Source of the DNA: a bacterium | GTDB lineage: Bacteria > Planctomycetota > Planctomycetia > Kolteriales > Kolteriaceae | DNA: 64,000 bases | Reading direction: 5' to 3' | Assembly: GCA_019753235.1 (NCBI GenBank) | Contig: JAIELF010000029.1 | Span: 24,644-88,643 of the forward strand | Part shown: one piece after another, positions 46,609-56,818 of the stretch | How positions within the stretch are numbered: position 1 is the stretch's first letter | Layout: each line of letters begins with the position of its first letter | Notes under the pieces: model-generated | Databases searched by the model: none | The model's input: only the letters and a program-made list of their open reading frames with translations | What the model was told of the DNA's origin: nothing | Program-made: the position numbers and the translations under genes

Positions 46609-47670
46609 CTAGTGTTGAGTCAGCCCTAGTCTTTCTCGGCGATATTTACCGCTGGTCACCCCTTCGATCCACGCGGGATGGGCGAGATACCAAGCGACTG
46701 TTTTTCGAATTCCCTCCGCGAAATCGACGCTGGGCTGCCAACGGAGCTCGTCATGAATCTTGGTGATATCAATGGCATATCGGCGATCGTGTCCGGGCCG
46801 ATCCTTAACAAAGGTGATGAGTTTTTCGCAGGGCCCGTGGGGCAAGCCGGGGCGAAGTTCATCGACCACGCGGCAGATGGTTTGAACGACATCGAGGTTC
46901 TTCTGTTCGCAGTTGCCGCCGATGTTGTAGACCTCGCCGACTCGGCCAGCTTCGAGAACCCTTCCGATGGCCGAGCAATGATCTTCGACAAAGAGCCAAT
47001 CGCGTACGTTTTGTCCGTCGCCGTAAACAGGCAACGGTTTTCCTTCAAGGGCGTTCAGAATCATCAGCGGAATCAATTTTTCGGGGAACTGATAAGGTCC
47101 ATAGTTGTTCGAGCAATTGGTCGTCAGCGTCGGCAATCCGTACGTGTGATGAAACGCACGAACGAAATGATCGGACGAGGCTTTGCTTGCCGAGTAGGGG
47201 CTGTTGGGTTGATACGGCGTCGTCTCGGTAAACTTTCCCTCAGCGCCCAGCGAGCCATACACTTCGTCGGTCGAAACGTGCAGAAAACGAAAGCTCTCCT
47301 TGGCCGAGCCGGTTCGCTCTTTCCAATGTGCCAGCGTCGCGAGCAAAAGTTCAAAGGTTCCCAGCACATTGGTTTTGACGAATTCGCGAGGACCGTCGAT
47401 CGAGCGGTCGACATGCGACTCGGCGGCGAAATTGATGATGGCATCGGGCTGATGCTCGCGAAGAAGCTGACCGACCCGTTCCCCGTCGCCGATATCCCCT
47501 TCGACAAAGAGATGATCGGGGGAATGCTCGATCTCTCGAAGCGAGTCGAGGTTTCCTGCGTAGGTGAGCTTATCGAGATTGATTATCTTCGCGATCTTTC
47601 GTTCGATCGCTTGGCGGACGAAACATCCGCCGATGAATCCCGCACCCCCGGTGACGATCCAAGTACGCAT
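46609..47670 (-). CDS. rfbB: dTDP-glucose 4,6-dehydratase
   Basis: 353 residues, extended short-chain dehydrogenase. NAD-binding GGAGFIGG (8-15), catalytic Thr134-Asp135-Glu136 (STDEVYG), Tyr159 and Lys163 (YSASK). [17 protein letters not shown] and DWLFVEDHC are family blocks. It converts dTDP-glucose to dTDP-4-keto-6-deoxyglucose, downstream of RfbA's reaction. First gene of the rfbB-rfbA pair, divergent from the sugar phosphotransferase. Confidence 0.96.
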   Translation of the reverse strand: MRTWIVTGGAGFIGGCFVRQAIERKIAKIINLDKLTYAGNLDSLREIEHSPDHLFVEGDIGDGERVGQLLREHQPDAIINFAAESHVDRSIDGPREFVKTNVLGTFELLLATLAHWKERTGSAKESFRFLHVSTDEVYGSLGAEGKFTETTPYQPNSPYSASKASSDHFVRAFHHTYGLPTLTTNCSNNYGPYQFPEKLIPLMILNALEGKPLPVYGDGQNVRDWLFVEDHCSAIGRVLEAGRVGEVYNIGGNCEQKNLDVVQTICRVVDELRPGLPHGPCEKLITFVKDRPGHDRRYAIDITKIHDELRWQPSVDFAEGIRKTVAWYLAHPAWIEGVTSGKYRRERLGLTQH

Positions 47671-48062
47671 CGAGCCTCCACATCCAGGGCCACCCCCGTC
47701 CGGGTGGCGATCGGCCGCGATCCTTGTTCCCCTAACCCCGCACTGGGGACCAAGGCCCCCCGGACTCGCGTTATTCTGGGGAAAACGAGCGCTGATCCAA
47801 GTTTCCCGTCGGCCAGCCGAGCCCCCTTTTTACCTTCTTCACGAAGACCCGTCCTTCGTCAACGGTTCCGCCATTCGAATCCGCGTCTCTGCGGATTGCT
47901 TCGCGGGGGTCACGGGTCTTGAGGAGCGACCAGGAAAGACCGTGATTTCGGGCTGCCTGAGTCGCGCTGGGGTCAACTGGGCTGGGTTGACGGAAAGAGG
48001 AGCGGAAGTTACCTTCAGCCGGGTGAATGAGTCGATCTCGCCCAGCCAGGGAAGGTAGGCCG
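47671..48062. other. Divergent promoter region between rfbB and the sugar phosphotransferase gene
   Basis: About 390 bases between divergent polysaccharide genes. No open frame here has a ribosome site. I see no defensible promoter or operator sequence. Confidence 0.45.
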
Positions 48063-49463
48063 GTGCTCAAACATCGCTCGGATCAAACATTTCTGCTTCT
48101 TTTGTCGCTCGCGGATGCCGCGATCTGTTCCATCGCTTGGATCCTGGCGTATGCCGTGCGGTGGGAGACAGGTTTGATCCCCGTGGCTTACGACGTCGTA
48201 CCTCCCTGGTGGTGGTGCCTTCGAACGCTTCCCCTTGTTGTCCTCTCATCATGGACGTGTTTCCGGCTCGTGGGGCTTTATCAGCTTCGTCGGCGTTGGA
48301 GTTTGGCTTTTGAACTCGTGAAAGTTTTCCAGGGGACCACCCTCACGCTGCTCGTGGTGTTGGCGATCACCTTCTATAGCCGAAATCCTTACGAATCCCG
48401 AATCGCCAGTTTGTTCTTCTTTGTGTTCACGCTGGTCGGTGTGGTGACGCTGCGTCGCTCGCTAGGTCTCTATTTCAGACTCCGCCGACGAACGGGAAAG
48501 ATGCGGCACACCGCGATTATTGTCGGGACCGGCCGAACCGCCCGCGCGGTGGAAGCGGCTCTTCGCCGAAACAACTGGCTGGGGATTCAACCGGTTGGCT
48601 TTGTCGACGACCCTCATGAAACTTCGCTGAAAAGTATCCTCACCGTAGGACAAATCGGGGACTTGACCCGACTCGTGGAAGAACATGGTGTCGACTACGT
48701 TTTCGTGGCGCTCCCACTTGGTCGATTCAACGAGAGCAAACGGGTCTTTCGGCTTCTCTCCAGTACGCTCGTCGATGTTCGTTTGGTGCCGGACGTTCCG
48801 CAACTGGCGTCGATGAGCGTGCAGGTCGACGAGATGGAAGGTTTGCCGCTCTTGAATCTGCGGGCCTCGTCGCAATCTCTGATCGATCATGCGGCCAAGC
48901 GGTTGATCGATATGGCGGGTTCGCTCGTTGGACTGATCATTCTTTCTCCGCTGCTGTCGGCAATCGCGCTGGCGGTGAAACTGAGCGACGGCGGACCTGT
49001 TCTCTACTTCCAAGAGCGGATGGGGCTTAACGGTCGTCGCTTTCGCATGATCAAGTTCCGGACGATGCGAGTGAATGCCGAGACCGACTCTGGTCCCGTT
49101 TGGGCCAAGCAGCAAGACGAACGCCGAACCGGCTTAGGAGCATTTCTTCGCCGAACCAGTCTCGATGAGTTGCCACAACTTTGGAACGTTCTCGTGGGTG
49201 AGATGAGTCTGGTAGGTCCGCGGCCTGAACGGCCTTACTTCATCAACAAGTTTCGGGAATCGATCCCTCGTTACATGCTTCGCCATTCGGCCAAAGCGGG
49301 AATGACCGGGTGGGCACAAGTGCACGGCTGGCGCGGCAACACTTCCCTCCGAAAACGAGTCCAGTACGACCTATACTACATTGCTCACTGGTCCATCTGG
49401 CTGGATCTGCGGATCATTTTGCTTACCTTCACGCGAGCGCTTCGAGACAAGAACGCCTACTGA
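48063..49463 (+). CDS. Undecaprenyl-phosphate sugar phosphotransferase (WcaJ/CpsE-like)
   Basis: Initiates exopolysaccharide units by moving a hexose-1-phosphate from a nucleotide sugar onto undecaprenyl phosphate. 466 residues from the GTG at 48063, which has GGAAGGTAGG upstream; an ATG 12 codons earlier lacks one. Four N-terminal helices are followed by a Rossmann-like CoA-binding-type domain (TAIIVGTGRTARAVEAAL). The C-terminal transferase domain has KRLIDMAGSLVGLIILSPLL, GPVLYFQERMGLNGRRFRMI, KFRTM, RTSLDELPQLWNVL, GEMSLVGPRPERPY and GWAQVHGWRGNTSL. It is divergent from rfbB. Confidence 0.93.
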   Translation: MLKHRSDQTFLLLLSLADAAICSIAWILAYAVRWETGLIPVAYDVVPPWWWCLRTLPLVVLSSWTCFRLVGLYQLRRRWSLAFELVKVFQGTTLTLLVVLAITFYSRNPYESRIASLFFFVFTLVGVVTLRRSLGLYFRLRRRTGKMRHTAIIVGTGRTARAVEAALRRNNWLGIQPVGFVDDPHETSLKSILTVGQIGDLTRLVEEHGVDYVFVALPLGRFNESKRVFRLLSSTLVDVRLVPDVPQLASMSVQVDEMEGLPLLNLRASSQSLIDHAAKRLIDMAGSLVGLIILSPLLSAIALAVKLSDGGPVLYFQERMGLNGRRFRMIKFRTMRVNAETDSGPVWAKQQDERRTGLGAFLRRTSLDELPQLWNVLVGEMSLVGPRPERPYFINKFRESIPRYMLRHSAKAGMTGWAQVHGWRGNTSLRKRVQYDLYYIAHWSIWLDLRIILLTFTRALRDKNAY

Positions 49464-49656
49464 GTCGATGACATCGATCGGATCGCAAGATGCTCGTGGA
49501 GACGTCCGTTCTGCGCGAGACACTTGCCGCGGAAAATCGCTTTTCCTCGGGGAAGAAGGCTTGTCGTCCCCTGCCCGGCTTGGCAATCCATAAAACAATC
49601 GGCACGGGCCGACGTCCTTCGGACAGGGAATCATTCGGGCCGCAACAGGCGAGCAA

Positions 49657-51291
49657 ATGAGCGAATCCGAAATCACTCCACCCCCGATTCTGCTCGACCC
49701 GCTTCGGCTCATCGGACGGACGCTTGGCGACTTCATGATCGAAAGAATCATCGGCCGGGGCGGCATGGGGGAGGTTTTCCTAGCTCGGCAAATCTCTCTT
49801 GATCGGCACGTCGCCCTCAAGATCCTCAAGCCGGAATTGGCCGGCGATCAGCAATACCTCAAACGATTCGAAGCGGAAGCCCGGTCGCTGGCGCCGATCA
49901 GCCATCCCAACATCGTTTCGGTCTATGCGATTGGCGAGAACGACGGTCTTCACTTTATCGCCCTGGAGTTCGTTCGCGGGATCGACCTTCGCCGATTCAT
50001 TGAACAGAAAGGCGCCCTCGAAGAACCAGTCGCGCTGCGGATTGCGCGGCTAGTGGCGTCGGCGCTGGTCCGTGCGGGAGAGGCGGGAATTGTTCATCGT
50101 GACATCAAGCCGGAAAACGTTCTGCTCACGCGTCAAGGGGATGTCAAGGTGGCCGACTTCGGTTTGGCTCGAAGCAGCCAGACCCAAGATGTTCGCTTGA
50201 CGCAGACAGGCGTCACCATGGGGACGCCACTCTACATGAGCCCCGAACAGATTCAGGGGCAGCCGATCGATGTTCGCAGCGATCTTTACTCGCTGGGGAT
50301 CGTCTGCTACCAGATGCTTGCCGGCGAGCCTCCCTTTCGCGGACAGACGGCGATGGCCGTCGCCATTCAACATGTTCACGGGTCGCCTGATCCGTTGGGA
50401 ACGATTCGCCCCGATGTTGATCCGGGATTCTTAGCGATCATCGGTCGATTGATGGCCAAGTCGCCGGCAGACCGCTACCAGTCGGCCAGCGACGTTTCCG
50501 ACGATCTCGAAAAGCTGAGCCGGGGTGAGGCTTTGGAATTGCCCCGCAACGGCATCAACCTGCTGGGTCGATCGCCGAGTTCCTCGAAGCTATCGACGGT
50601 CGCTCGCCAACGTCGGCCGATCCCGCAGGCGATTCGACAGGCGATCGCACGTTGGTGCCAGCCTCCTTATCGTTCTTGGTTCGCCGGCGGAACGATGCTT
50701 CTGGCATTGCTCGTGGGGTCGGCCCTGGCGGCGGGTGCTCGCCGATTCATCGAGGTTCCCCTGCGCGTGGCCAGCGTGATGGACATTCCCAAGCAAGAGA
50801 ATGGTTTCATGCAGTACGGCTACGCCAATGCGATGGCCGATCCGCTCGACAAAGAACGGGGGCTCTGGGCGGTGTTGCTTCGCCATTTGGGAGACGATAC
50901 TTATCCGTTGCTCTCCGCTCGGCAATTGACCGATTATTACCTCAGCACCGAACGGGCGCCCGAGCTGGATCGGCTTGGCCGATACCTAGGCGAGCGAGAA
51001 GACCTCACCATGCGAACGGTGGGCGAATTGGTCCAAGGTCTCGCTCGTGTCGAAGAAGAGAACTGGACCCAAGCCGATCGCCAACTCGACCGCATGCTTG
51101 CGATGGCCGAGCGACGAGCCTGGTCCAATGGCGAAACGGTCGATTGGATGGCTCGGAAGTTCTTCCTGGCAGACCGGATGATTGCCCAAGCGACGAAGCG
51201 ATCTACCGAAGCAACCACTCAGCGTCGCCAGCGATTCTGGAAAGTGTTTCAGTCGAAAGAACCATCTGGAGGCACCGAGCCTACTCCGTGA
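49657..51291 (+). CDS. Membrane-anchored Ser/Thr protein kinase (Hanks type)
   Basis: 544 residues. Kinase domain at about 25-290: GRGGMGEV glycine loop, Lys55 (ALKIL), Glu74, HRDIKPEN (147-154, Asp149) and DFG (167-169), then GTPLYMSPEQ. All catalytic residues are present. One transmembrane helix lies at about 341-362 (WFAGGTMLLALLVGSALAAG). The C-terminal 180 residues are helical and have none of the usual sensor domains (no PASTA, WD40 or TPR seen). The kinase faces the cytoplasm; the ligand is unknown. The gene is convergent with the WD40 gene. Confidence 0.93.
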   Translation: MSESEITPPPILLDPLRLIGRTLGDFMIERIIGRGGMGEVFLARQISLDRHVALKILKPELAGDQQYLKRFEAEARSLAPISHPNIVSVYAIGENDGLHFIALEFVRGIDLRRFIEQKGALEEPVALRIARLVASALVRAGEAGIVHRDIKPENVLLTRQGDVKVADFGLARSSQTQDVRLTQTGVTMGTPLYMSPEQIQGQPIDVRSDLYSLGIVCYQMLAGEPPFRGQTAMAVAIQHVHGSPDPLGTIRPDVDPGFLAIIGRLMAKSPADRYQSASDVSDDLEKLSRGEALELPRNGINLLGRSPSSSKLSTVARQRRPIPQAIRQAIARWCQPPYRSWFAGGTMLLALLVGSALAAGARRFIEVPLRVASVMDIPKQENGFMQYGYANAMADPLDKERGLWAVLLRHLGDDTYPLLSARQLTDYYLSTERAPELDRLGRYLGEREDLTMRTVGELVQGLARVEEENWTQADRQLDRMLAMAERRAWSNGETVDWMARKFFLADRMIAQATKRSTEATTQRRQRFWKVFQSKEPSGGTEPTP

Positions 51292-51378
51292 TTCCGATCT
51301 TGCCTTTTGGGTCTTGCCTGCAAAAAGTAACAAACCCTCTTCGTGAGATTGTGAACGCTTCCTCTCCCCACCAAAAGA

Positions 51379-52365
51379 TCAGGTGGTGATTCGCGTCACC
51401 CGGAGATGGCCATCGTGGTGTGTGGTGGCGAGATGTCCCCCATCGGGATAGAGATCGACGTCTCGCGCGATGTTGGGGAGCTTGAAGCGGAAGAAATCCT
51501 TCTCCGCATCACTTTTCCAGAAGAGAAGAAAACCGCCGCTGTTGCCTCCACAAACTCCGACCAGTGTCCCGTCGGACAGAAAAAGGAGTCGCCAAAGCGA
51601 CCCATTGGGAATGCCATCGCAAAGATTCTTCGAGAGGAGTTTTTTTGACTCGATGTCGAAGCGGAGCACAAGCGGTTCGTGAACATTTCCGAGGGGGTTA
51701 CTCGCTTTATAGAGTCCCCCTGCCACGAGGGTTTTCTGATCGGGGGACATCGCCATGCCGCGAACGCCGCCGAAGTGAACATACTGCCCTTCGTTGAAGC
51801 TGTGAAGTTCGCCGGCATCGAACGTCGCTTGCTCGGTGCCGGTGGCGACATCCCAGCATTTCACCACTCCCATGAGGTCGCCCGAAAATAGGCTTTGCCC
51901 CTGGGGATGAAAGAGCAGCGTCAGGATATCCTTCGTTGCCGCGGTCCACTCGCGCACAAGCGACCCGTCGGCCACCTTCCAAACGCGAATGACCAGATCA
52001 TTCCCCGCCGTCGCCGCCAATGTTCCGTCCGGGCTGATCACGATCGCGCGGATCCAGCCGACATGGGCCGGCAGCGAGCGAATCGGTTTGGGCTCCACGG
52101 CGGCCGACTCCCACCAGCAAAGCTTGCCATCGGCACCCCCTGATAAAACGGTCGCTCCATCGGGCGTCACCGCGACCGACCAGACCCAGGTTTCGTGCCC
52201 GCCCGGCATAGGAGTGCGAGCGCCATCGGTCAGCGAGAATCGGCTCAAGGCACCTTCTTCGCCGGCCACGAAAAGAAATCGGCTTTGTGGATCGACTCGG
52301 CAAGAGATCAATGGGCGGTCATGCTTCCAGTCGGCCACCACTTGCGATTTGGTTGGATCGATCAT
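51379..52365 (-). CDS. WD40-repeat protein
   Basis: 328 residues from the ATG at 52365 with AGAGAGG upstream; the frame continues far upstream as a shadow of the DUF1501 gene and is not used. Seven or so beta-propeller blades are recognisable by WD-like ends: GKLCWWES, VIRVWKVADG, VVKCWDVATG, GFLLFWKS. No signal peptide, so cytoplasmic unless exported with partners. It is third in the DUF1549/DUF1553, DUF1501, WD40 run typical of planctomycetes; its function is not established. Confidence 0.88.
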   Translation of the reverse strand: MIDPTKSQVVADWKHDRPLISCRVDPQSRFLFVAGEEGALSRFSLTDGARTPMPGGHETWVWSVAVTPDGATVLSGGADGKLCWWESAAVEPKPIRSLPAHVGWIRAIVISPDGTLAATAGNDLVIRVWKVADGSLVREWTAATKDILTLLFHPQGQSLFSGDLMGVVKCWDVATGTEQATFDAGELHSFNEGQYVHFGGVRGMAMSPDQKTLVAGGLYKASNPLGNVHEPLVLRFDIESKKLLSKNLCDGIPNGSLWRLLFLSDGTLVGVCGGNSGGFLLFWKSDAEKDFFRFKLPNIARDVDLYPDGGHLATTHHDGHLRVTRITT

Positions 52366-52447
52366 GCTCGCCTCTCTGAGTCGACTGGGCTGATGGGCGT
52401 CGCGAGCGCGATTCGCGCCTCCGTTTTTGTCGCGGCAGCCCCGCCTC

Positions 52448-53731
52448 TTACGTGAGGAGCCCCTCGACCGGTTTGGCGGCGGGGTCGGCCACAGGGATCT
52501 CCCGGCCATCAACAACGAAGTGGCCGAGCGAATCAATCCCGACGGCTTGCAAGTACGTGTGGAACAAGCTGGCGTGATCAACTTGCCCGTCGACGACTTC
52601 CATCCCGCGCTCGTTGGTTTTCCCGTAAGCCGTGCCGCGCGGAATCCGGGCTCCCCCCAGTAGAACCGACCATGCTTTCGACCAATGGTCCCGACCGTAC
52701 AAGTGATTGACGTAGGGCGTTCGTCCGAATTCGGAAAGAACAACGATCAGCGTGCTGTCGAGCATTCCACGATCGGCCAGATCCGCCACAAAGGCGGCAA
52801 AGGGACGATCGAACTCGCCCAGCTGTTCGAAGTGGAAATTGAAGTTCTCGTTGTGGGTGTCGTAGTTGGAATGAACCACCTGAATGAAGCTGACGCCCCT
52901 TTCGAGTAGACGACGGGCCAGCAGGCAATGTCGGCCGAAATCATGACTCCCGTACCGGCTTTGATCGCTGGGGGATTCCTTGGTGACATCGAATGAGTCC
53001 CGCTCGCGCATCATCGCGTGGGCCTGCTCGTATGAGTGGGTGTAGGCATCGGTGATGGCGGTTCGGCGCCGGCTTAGAAAACGCTCGTTGACCTTTCGAC
53101 GAAAATCATTGCGAGCGTCATCGCTGGCCGCCGCAATGGAATCCGGTCGAGCCGTGTTCGCCGGAGGCTTTCCGTTCCCAAGAGATATGCTGGAGAAGTT
53201 CGGGCCCAAGTAGGCGGCGTCGTTGCCGCGCGAGCCCCCGCCCCAGGGGGCGATGAGGATATGACCTGGAAGGGATGCGGCTTCGGCCGAGAGGGCTTTG
53301 GCAAAGACCGCACCGACCTTTGGATAGTCCGCGCCGGGCATTTCCCGTCGGCCGGTCACCATCATGTAGGCGCCCTTGCCGTGATCGTCCTCGGCGGTGT
53401 TGACCCCCCGAGCGATGCAAAGATGATGCATCTGCTGAGCTGTCTGTGGCAGGAGTTCGCTGATGTGGATGCCTGGTACCGACGTCGGTATCGCCCGAAA
53501 CGGGCCGCCGGTATCGGTCCCCGGCTTAGGATCCCAACTCTCGAGCTGGCTTAATCCGCCGTGCATGTTGAAAAGAATGACGCGCTTTTGATCCTTGGCG
53601 AGTTGCGCCGCCGCGGCCGGCGCCGTCAACAGGCCGAGCCCGCCCGCGACAAAGCCGGCCGACAGCGTTCCTAAGAACCTTCGTCGAGCAAGCAGGTGGT
53701 CGGGCTGGTGGCAAGCATAGTCGCACTTCAT
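52448..53731 (-). CDS. DUF1501 protein with Tat signal
   Basis: 427 residues from the ATG at 53731 with AAGGAG six bases upstream. A twin-arginine signal (ARRRFLGTLSAGFVAGGLGLL) indicates folded export. The domain belongs to the sulfatase/alkaline-phosphatase-like DUF1501 family: VILFNMHGGLSQLESWDPKPG, EDDHGKGAYMMVTGRR, GHDFGRHCLLARRLLERGVSF-like SHDFGRHCLLARRLLERGVS, HSNYDTHNENF, STLIVVLSEFGRTP and GRDHW. Predicted periplasmic. It lies between the DUF1549/1553 and WD40 genes on one strand. Confidence 0.92.
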   Translation of the reverse strand: MKCDYACHQPDHLLARRRFLGTLSAGFVAGGLGLLTAPAAAAQLAKDQKRVILFNMHGGLSQLESWDPKPGTDTGGPFRAIPTSVPGIHISELLPQTAQQMHHLCIARGVNTAEDDHGKGAYMMVTGRREMPGADYPKVGAVFAKALSAEAASLPGHILIAPWGGGSRGNDAAYLGPNFSSISLGNGKPPANTARPDSIAAASDDARNDFRRKVNERFLSRRRTAITDAYTHSYEQAHAMMRERDSFDVTKESPSDQSRYGSHDFGRHCLLARRLLERGVSFIQVVHSNYDTHNENFNFHFEQLGEFDRPFAAFVADLADRGMLDSTLIVVLSEFGRTPYVNHLYGRDHWSKAWSVLLGGARIPRGTAYGKTNERGMEVVDGQVDHASLFHTYLQAVGIDSLGHFVVDGREIPVADPAAKPVEGLLT

Positions 53732-53804
53732 CGCCAACTCCTTCGCGGGATAGTCGCTGCTTGCTCCCCGAGCCCCTCTCGGCAAGAGAGCAGCGAACCA
53801 ATCG

Positions 53805-56696
53805 CTAATGATTGAACCGGAACTCGGCCGAGGTCAACAAACCCCAAACCAGCTCTTGGGCCGCGGCCGACTTGTCGCTGGCTCGTCGACCCAAATAGGA
53901 CGCGACATCCGAAATCTCTTGTTCGCTGGGAAGACGACTCAGGACGGTCAGATAAAGATCTTCCGCCGCCGCCCGGGGATCGACCTGGCCAATCAGCCTA
54001 TCCGTGATGTTTCCTGCCGACGGCGCGATCCAACTATTGACCGTCCCGTCATTGGAAACGAAGAGGGCCTGGTCGGCGGTGGCAAAAAAGTCGGATTGCG
54101 GTTGGCCGCTGGCCGCTGCGAAATGCGCGATAAAGCCACCCACGGCAGACTTCAATTTCTCGTATGCCCGCTGTTCAATTTGAAGCTCTCGAGCGGCGAG
54201 CTGAGCAGGATCTTTTTTCGCGTCCTCGCTGAGTGGGGCAGACTTATTGAGTTCGTCTCGCTCGACTTGCTCGTAGCGATCTTCGATCCCTGTAATCCGA
54301 AGGATGCTCCAGCAAATCTGTTCAGGAGAAAGGGGCTTGAGGGCGGCCAGCGTCAAATCGCTGGACCATTCGCTCTGCAATTTGCTCTCGACTTGTCCTG
54401 CTTTTGACGCGAGCTGAAGGGCATCCGCCTGGGCCTGCTCCAAGAGCGATCGGACACCTACAGCACCTTGAAATCGCTTCACATTCTCTTGGAGCGACTG
54501 GGCGAAACCATCCTTGGCTTGTTGCGAAAGGGACGTCGCTTGAGTCGTTCGAGCAGCAGCATCGGCCATCTGCGAAGCGATCGATTGAACCTGCTGCCGA
54601 GCTTGGCCCGTCTTTTCTTCCAGCATCGTCACCATCGTCGTCAGCCGAGGATCCGAAACCATCGACTGCTTGGCGGACTCGACCAGCGCAAACGCCTCAC
54701 CCAAAAGCCGAGCCGACTCATCGGCGGTCTGCCGTTCTTTCTCGAGCCGAGCCAAATCGGATTGCGCCTGGGCCATCTGCTCATCGGCCTGAGCAATCTC
54801 AAGCTGCTTCTGCGCGATGGCCATTGCCTGGTCGGCCATTTGCTCACGGGCGCTGGCCATGGAACTCTGCGCGGAAGCAACCTGCACGGACGACGATGCG
54901 CGTGCTTCCTCTGCCTGTTTGAACTCGACGAAAGTCTTGAGGAGCCGAATCCGCTCATCGTGACGAGCGAGCGTGGCGACCGCATCCATCATTTGCTGGC
55001 GAGCCGAGACAACCTCGGCATCGATCGCCCGGACCGGCTCGCGCAAAGGTTGCCAGCGGGTGACGACCCCATCCATCTGCTGTTTGACGGCCGTCAACTC
55101 AGGAAGGATCGCCTCGACGGCAGCCCCTTTCTCCGCGACGACTTTCTCGAGAGTGGGGATTTCTGCCGAGATTCGGGGCGACTGCTCGGCAAGCTTGGCA
55201 GCAGAAGCAGCGAGATCTTTATCCTCAGGAATCTGAGCGGCGACCCGCTGTGCCTGCGCGATCGCTTCGGTCAAGGAGGCCAATGCCCCCTTTCGTCGAT
55301 TGACATTCGCCTGCGCATCTACCACCTGCTTACGAGCCTCGGCAAGCTTCTTGTCGATCTCGACCACTTTCGACCGAGCAGCGGTCAGCTCATCCCCGAC
55401 CGGAACCAGGGAAGCCTCTGCTTGTTGATGCTTCTCCTTCAGAGCCTCGTAAGCCTTTTGAGATTCCTCCATCCGCGCGGCCATGGCCGGGCGATCTTGA
55501 TCCAGCTTGGCGAGTCGTTCGGTGGCCGTGACGGCTTTCTCCGCCAGCGAGGAGGGGAAATCGATCGACCGCTGGTAAACCCGCGTCAGGGCCAACTCCC
55601 GCAACAATCCCTTGATCGAGAAGTTTGTTGCCGACAGTTCCGCCCCCAGCATCGTTAACACTTCGGGGTAGCTGGCAGGATTGCTTGAGTGATGCATATC
55701 GACCGGGTGAACAAGACCCCTTCCCATCATGTGGGCCCAAAGGCGATTGGCCCAGTTCTCATTAAACGCTCGGTTGTTACCCGATGTTGCCTGTTCCGCG
55801 AGCTGTTGACGCCGAATAAATTTGGCGATCGGCACCACACCGTCGGCGGGCGGCGTGAGATACTCATCTCCCGGATGAAAGACCGGTTCTGCCAGCTCCG
55901 CCGCCGCGGGAACGCGAGCTGCCGTCAGATGCTTTTTTCCTTTGACGAAGACCGACTCGAAAGAGATATCCCCAGACGCCCGCTCGCCGAAGTAAGATTT
56001 GTCCTTGTCTCCTTCCTTCCGCGTGACAACCGTCCCCCCTTCAAAGAACGCAAAGAGCCCCTTGTAGTCGGACTGGTGATAGTCGTCGACGAGGGGGCTG
56101 TCATGACACTGGGCACACTGCAAATCGCGACCGAAAAAGATTCTACCGACATCCCGCGTGATGAGGTTCGGCTCGCCCGCCCGGTCGAGATAGAACCGGG
56201 CCGCGGGTCGAAGCGGAGCATCAACACCGTCGGCGGAGAGGATTTCTTTCAGCAGAACATTCAGAGGCTTGTCAGAACGGATCGAGGTTTCAAGATACTG
56301 ATGCCATTCGTCTTGCGTGACGGCGGCGGCCGGCCGACGCTCCATGAGCATGATGTCTAAAACATGAGCCATATGTCTGGCAAAAGAACCGCTGGCCAGC
56401 AGACGATCGATCGCCTGCGGCCGTTTGGTCGGCGACGTATCTGCAAGGAATAGATTCAGTTCGTCTTTCGTCGGGGGCACACCGATGAGATCCAGACTCG
56501 CCCGACGAAGAAACTCGGCATCTTCCGCAGGAGGGGCGGACACACCCGAGCCGGCTGCGTCAACGGCGCGGTCGATCCGCTCGTGAAGAGATTCGACAGG
56601 TGCTTGAGCCAAGGCAACAAAGGGGATAGCGTTCAAAGCCAGGAAAAATACGATCGGCAATTGGCGATGCCATCGATTCCACTTGGCTCGAATCAT
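53805..56696 (-). CDS. DUF1549/DUF1553 exported protein with CxxCH site and very long coiled coil
   Basis: 963 residues from the ATG at 56696; an ATG seven codons earlier is equally open. Signal peptide (QLPIVFFLALNAIPFVALAQ). The DUF1549 part includes FLRRASLDLIGVPPTKDEL and a single heme-type CAQCH (Cys194, Cys197, His198). The DUF1553 part follows (NENWANRLWAHMMGRGLVHPVDM, LKPLSPEQICWSILRITG, YLTVLSRLPSEQEI, WGLLTSAEFRFNH). Between the two halves of DUF1553, from about residue 400 to 760, runs a heptad-rich coiled coil full of Ala, Glu, Gln and Lys. This makes it larger than most family members. First gene of the DUF1553-DUF1501-WD40 run. Confidence 0.9.
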   Translation of the reverse strand: MIRAKWNRWHRQLPIVFFLALNAIPFVALAQAPVESLHERIDRAVDAAGSGVSAPPAEDAEFLRRASLDLIGVPPTKDELNLFLADTSPTKRPQAIDRLLASGSFARHMAHVLDIMLMERRPAAAVTQDEWHQYLETSIRSDKPLNVLLKEILSADGVDAPLRPAARFYLDRAGEPNLITRDVGRIFFGRDLQCAQCHDSPLVDDYHQSDYKGLFAFFEGGTVVTRKEGDKDKSYFGERASGDISFESVFVKGKKHLTAARVPAAAELAEPVFHPGDEYLTPPADGVVPIAKFIRRQQLAEQATSGNNRAFNENWANRLWAHMMGRGLVHPVDMHHSSNPASYPEVLTMLGAELSATNFSIKGLLRELALTRVYQRSIDFPSSLAEKAVTATERLAKLDQDRPAMAARMEESQKAYEALKEKHQQAEASLVPVGDELTAARSKVVEIDKKLAEARKQVVDAQANVNRRKGALASLTEAIAQAQRVAAQIPEDKDLAASAAKLAEQSPRISAEIPTLEKVVAEKGAAVEAILPELTAVKQQMDGVVTRWQPLREPVRAIDAEVVSARQQMMDAVATLARHDERIRLLKTFVEFKQAEEARASSSVQVASAQSSMASAREQMADQAMAIAQKQLEIAQADEQMAQAQSDLARLEKERQTADESARLLGEAFALVESAKQSMVSDPRLTTMVTMLEEKTGQARQQVQSIASQMADAAARTTQATSLSQQAKDGFAQSLQENVKRFQGAVGVRSLLEQAQADALQLASKAGQVESKLQSEWSSDLTLAALKPLSPEQICWSILRITGIEDRYEQVERDELNKSAPLSEDAKKDPAQLAARELQIEQRAYEKLKSAVGGFIAHFAAASGQPQSDFFATADQALFVSNDGTVNSWIAPSAGNITDRLIGQVDPRAAAEDLYLTVLSRLPSEQEISDVASYLGRRASDKSAAAQELVWGLLTSAEFRFNH

Positions 56697-56818
56697 GAAG
56701 CAATACCTGGTTGCCATAATACCCCAGGGGACCGATCCCCCTCATCTGTCTGTTGTATGGCATCGCTTCGCGGCTCGCTAGATGAATCCTTCCATTGGCA
56801 TGGACATTTGAACATATC

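Noticed and set aside
52366..52743. 126-codon upstream extension of the WD40 gene
   Set aside because: It runs through the end of the DUF1501 gene in another frame; the internal ATG has a good ribosome site and the extension has no fold-like sequence.
54468..55658. 396-codon plus-strand frame within the DUF1549/DUF1553 gene
   Set aside because: It lies opposite the coiled-coil repeat region, which generates Leu/Arg-rich shadows.
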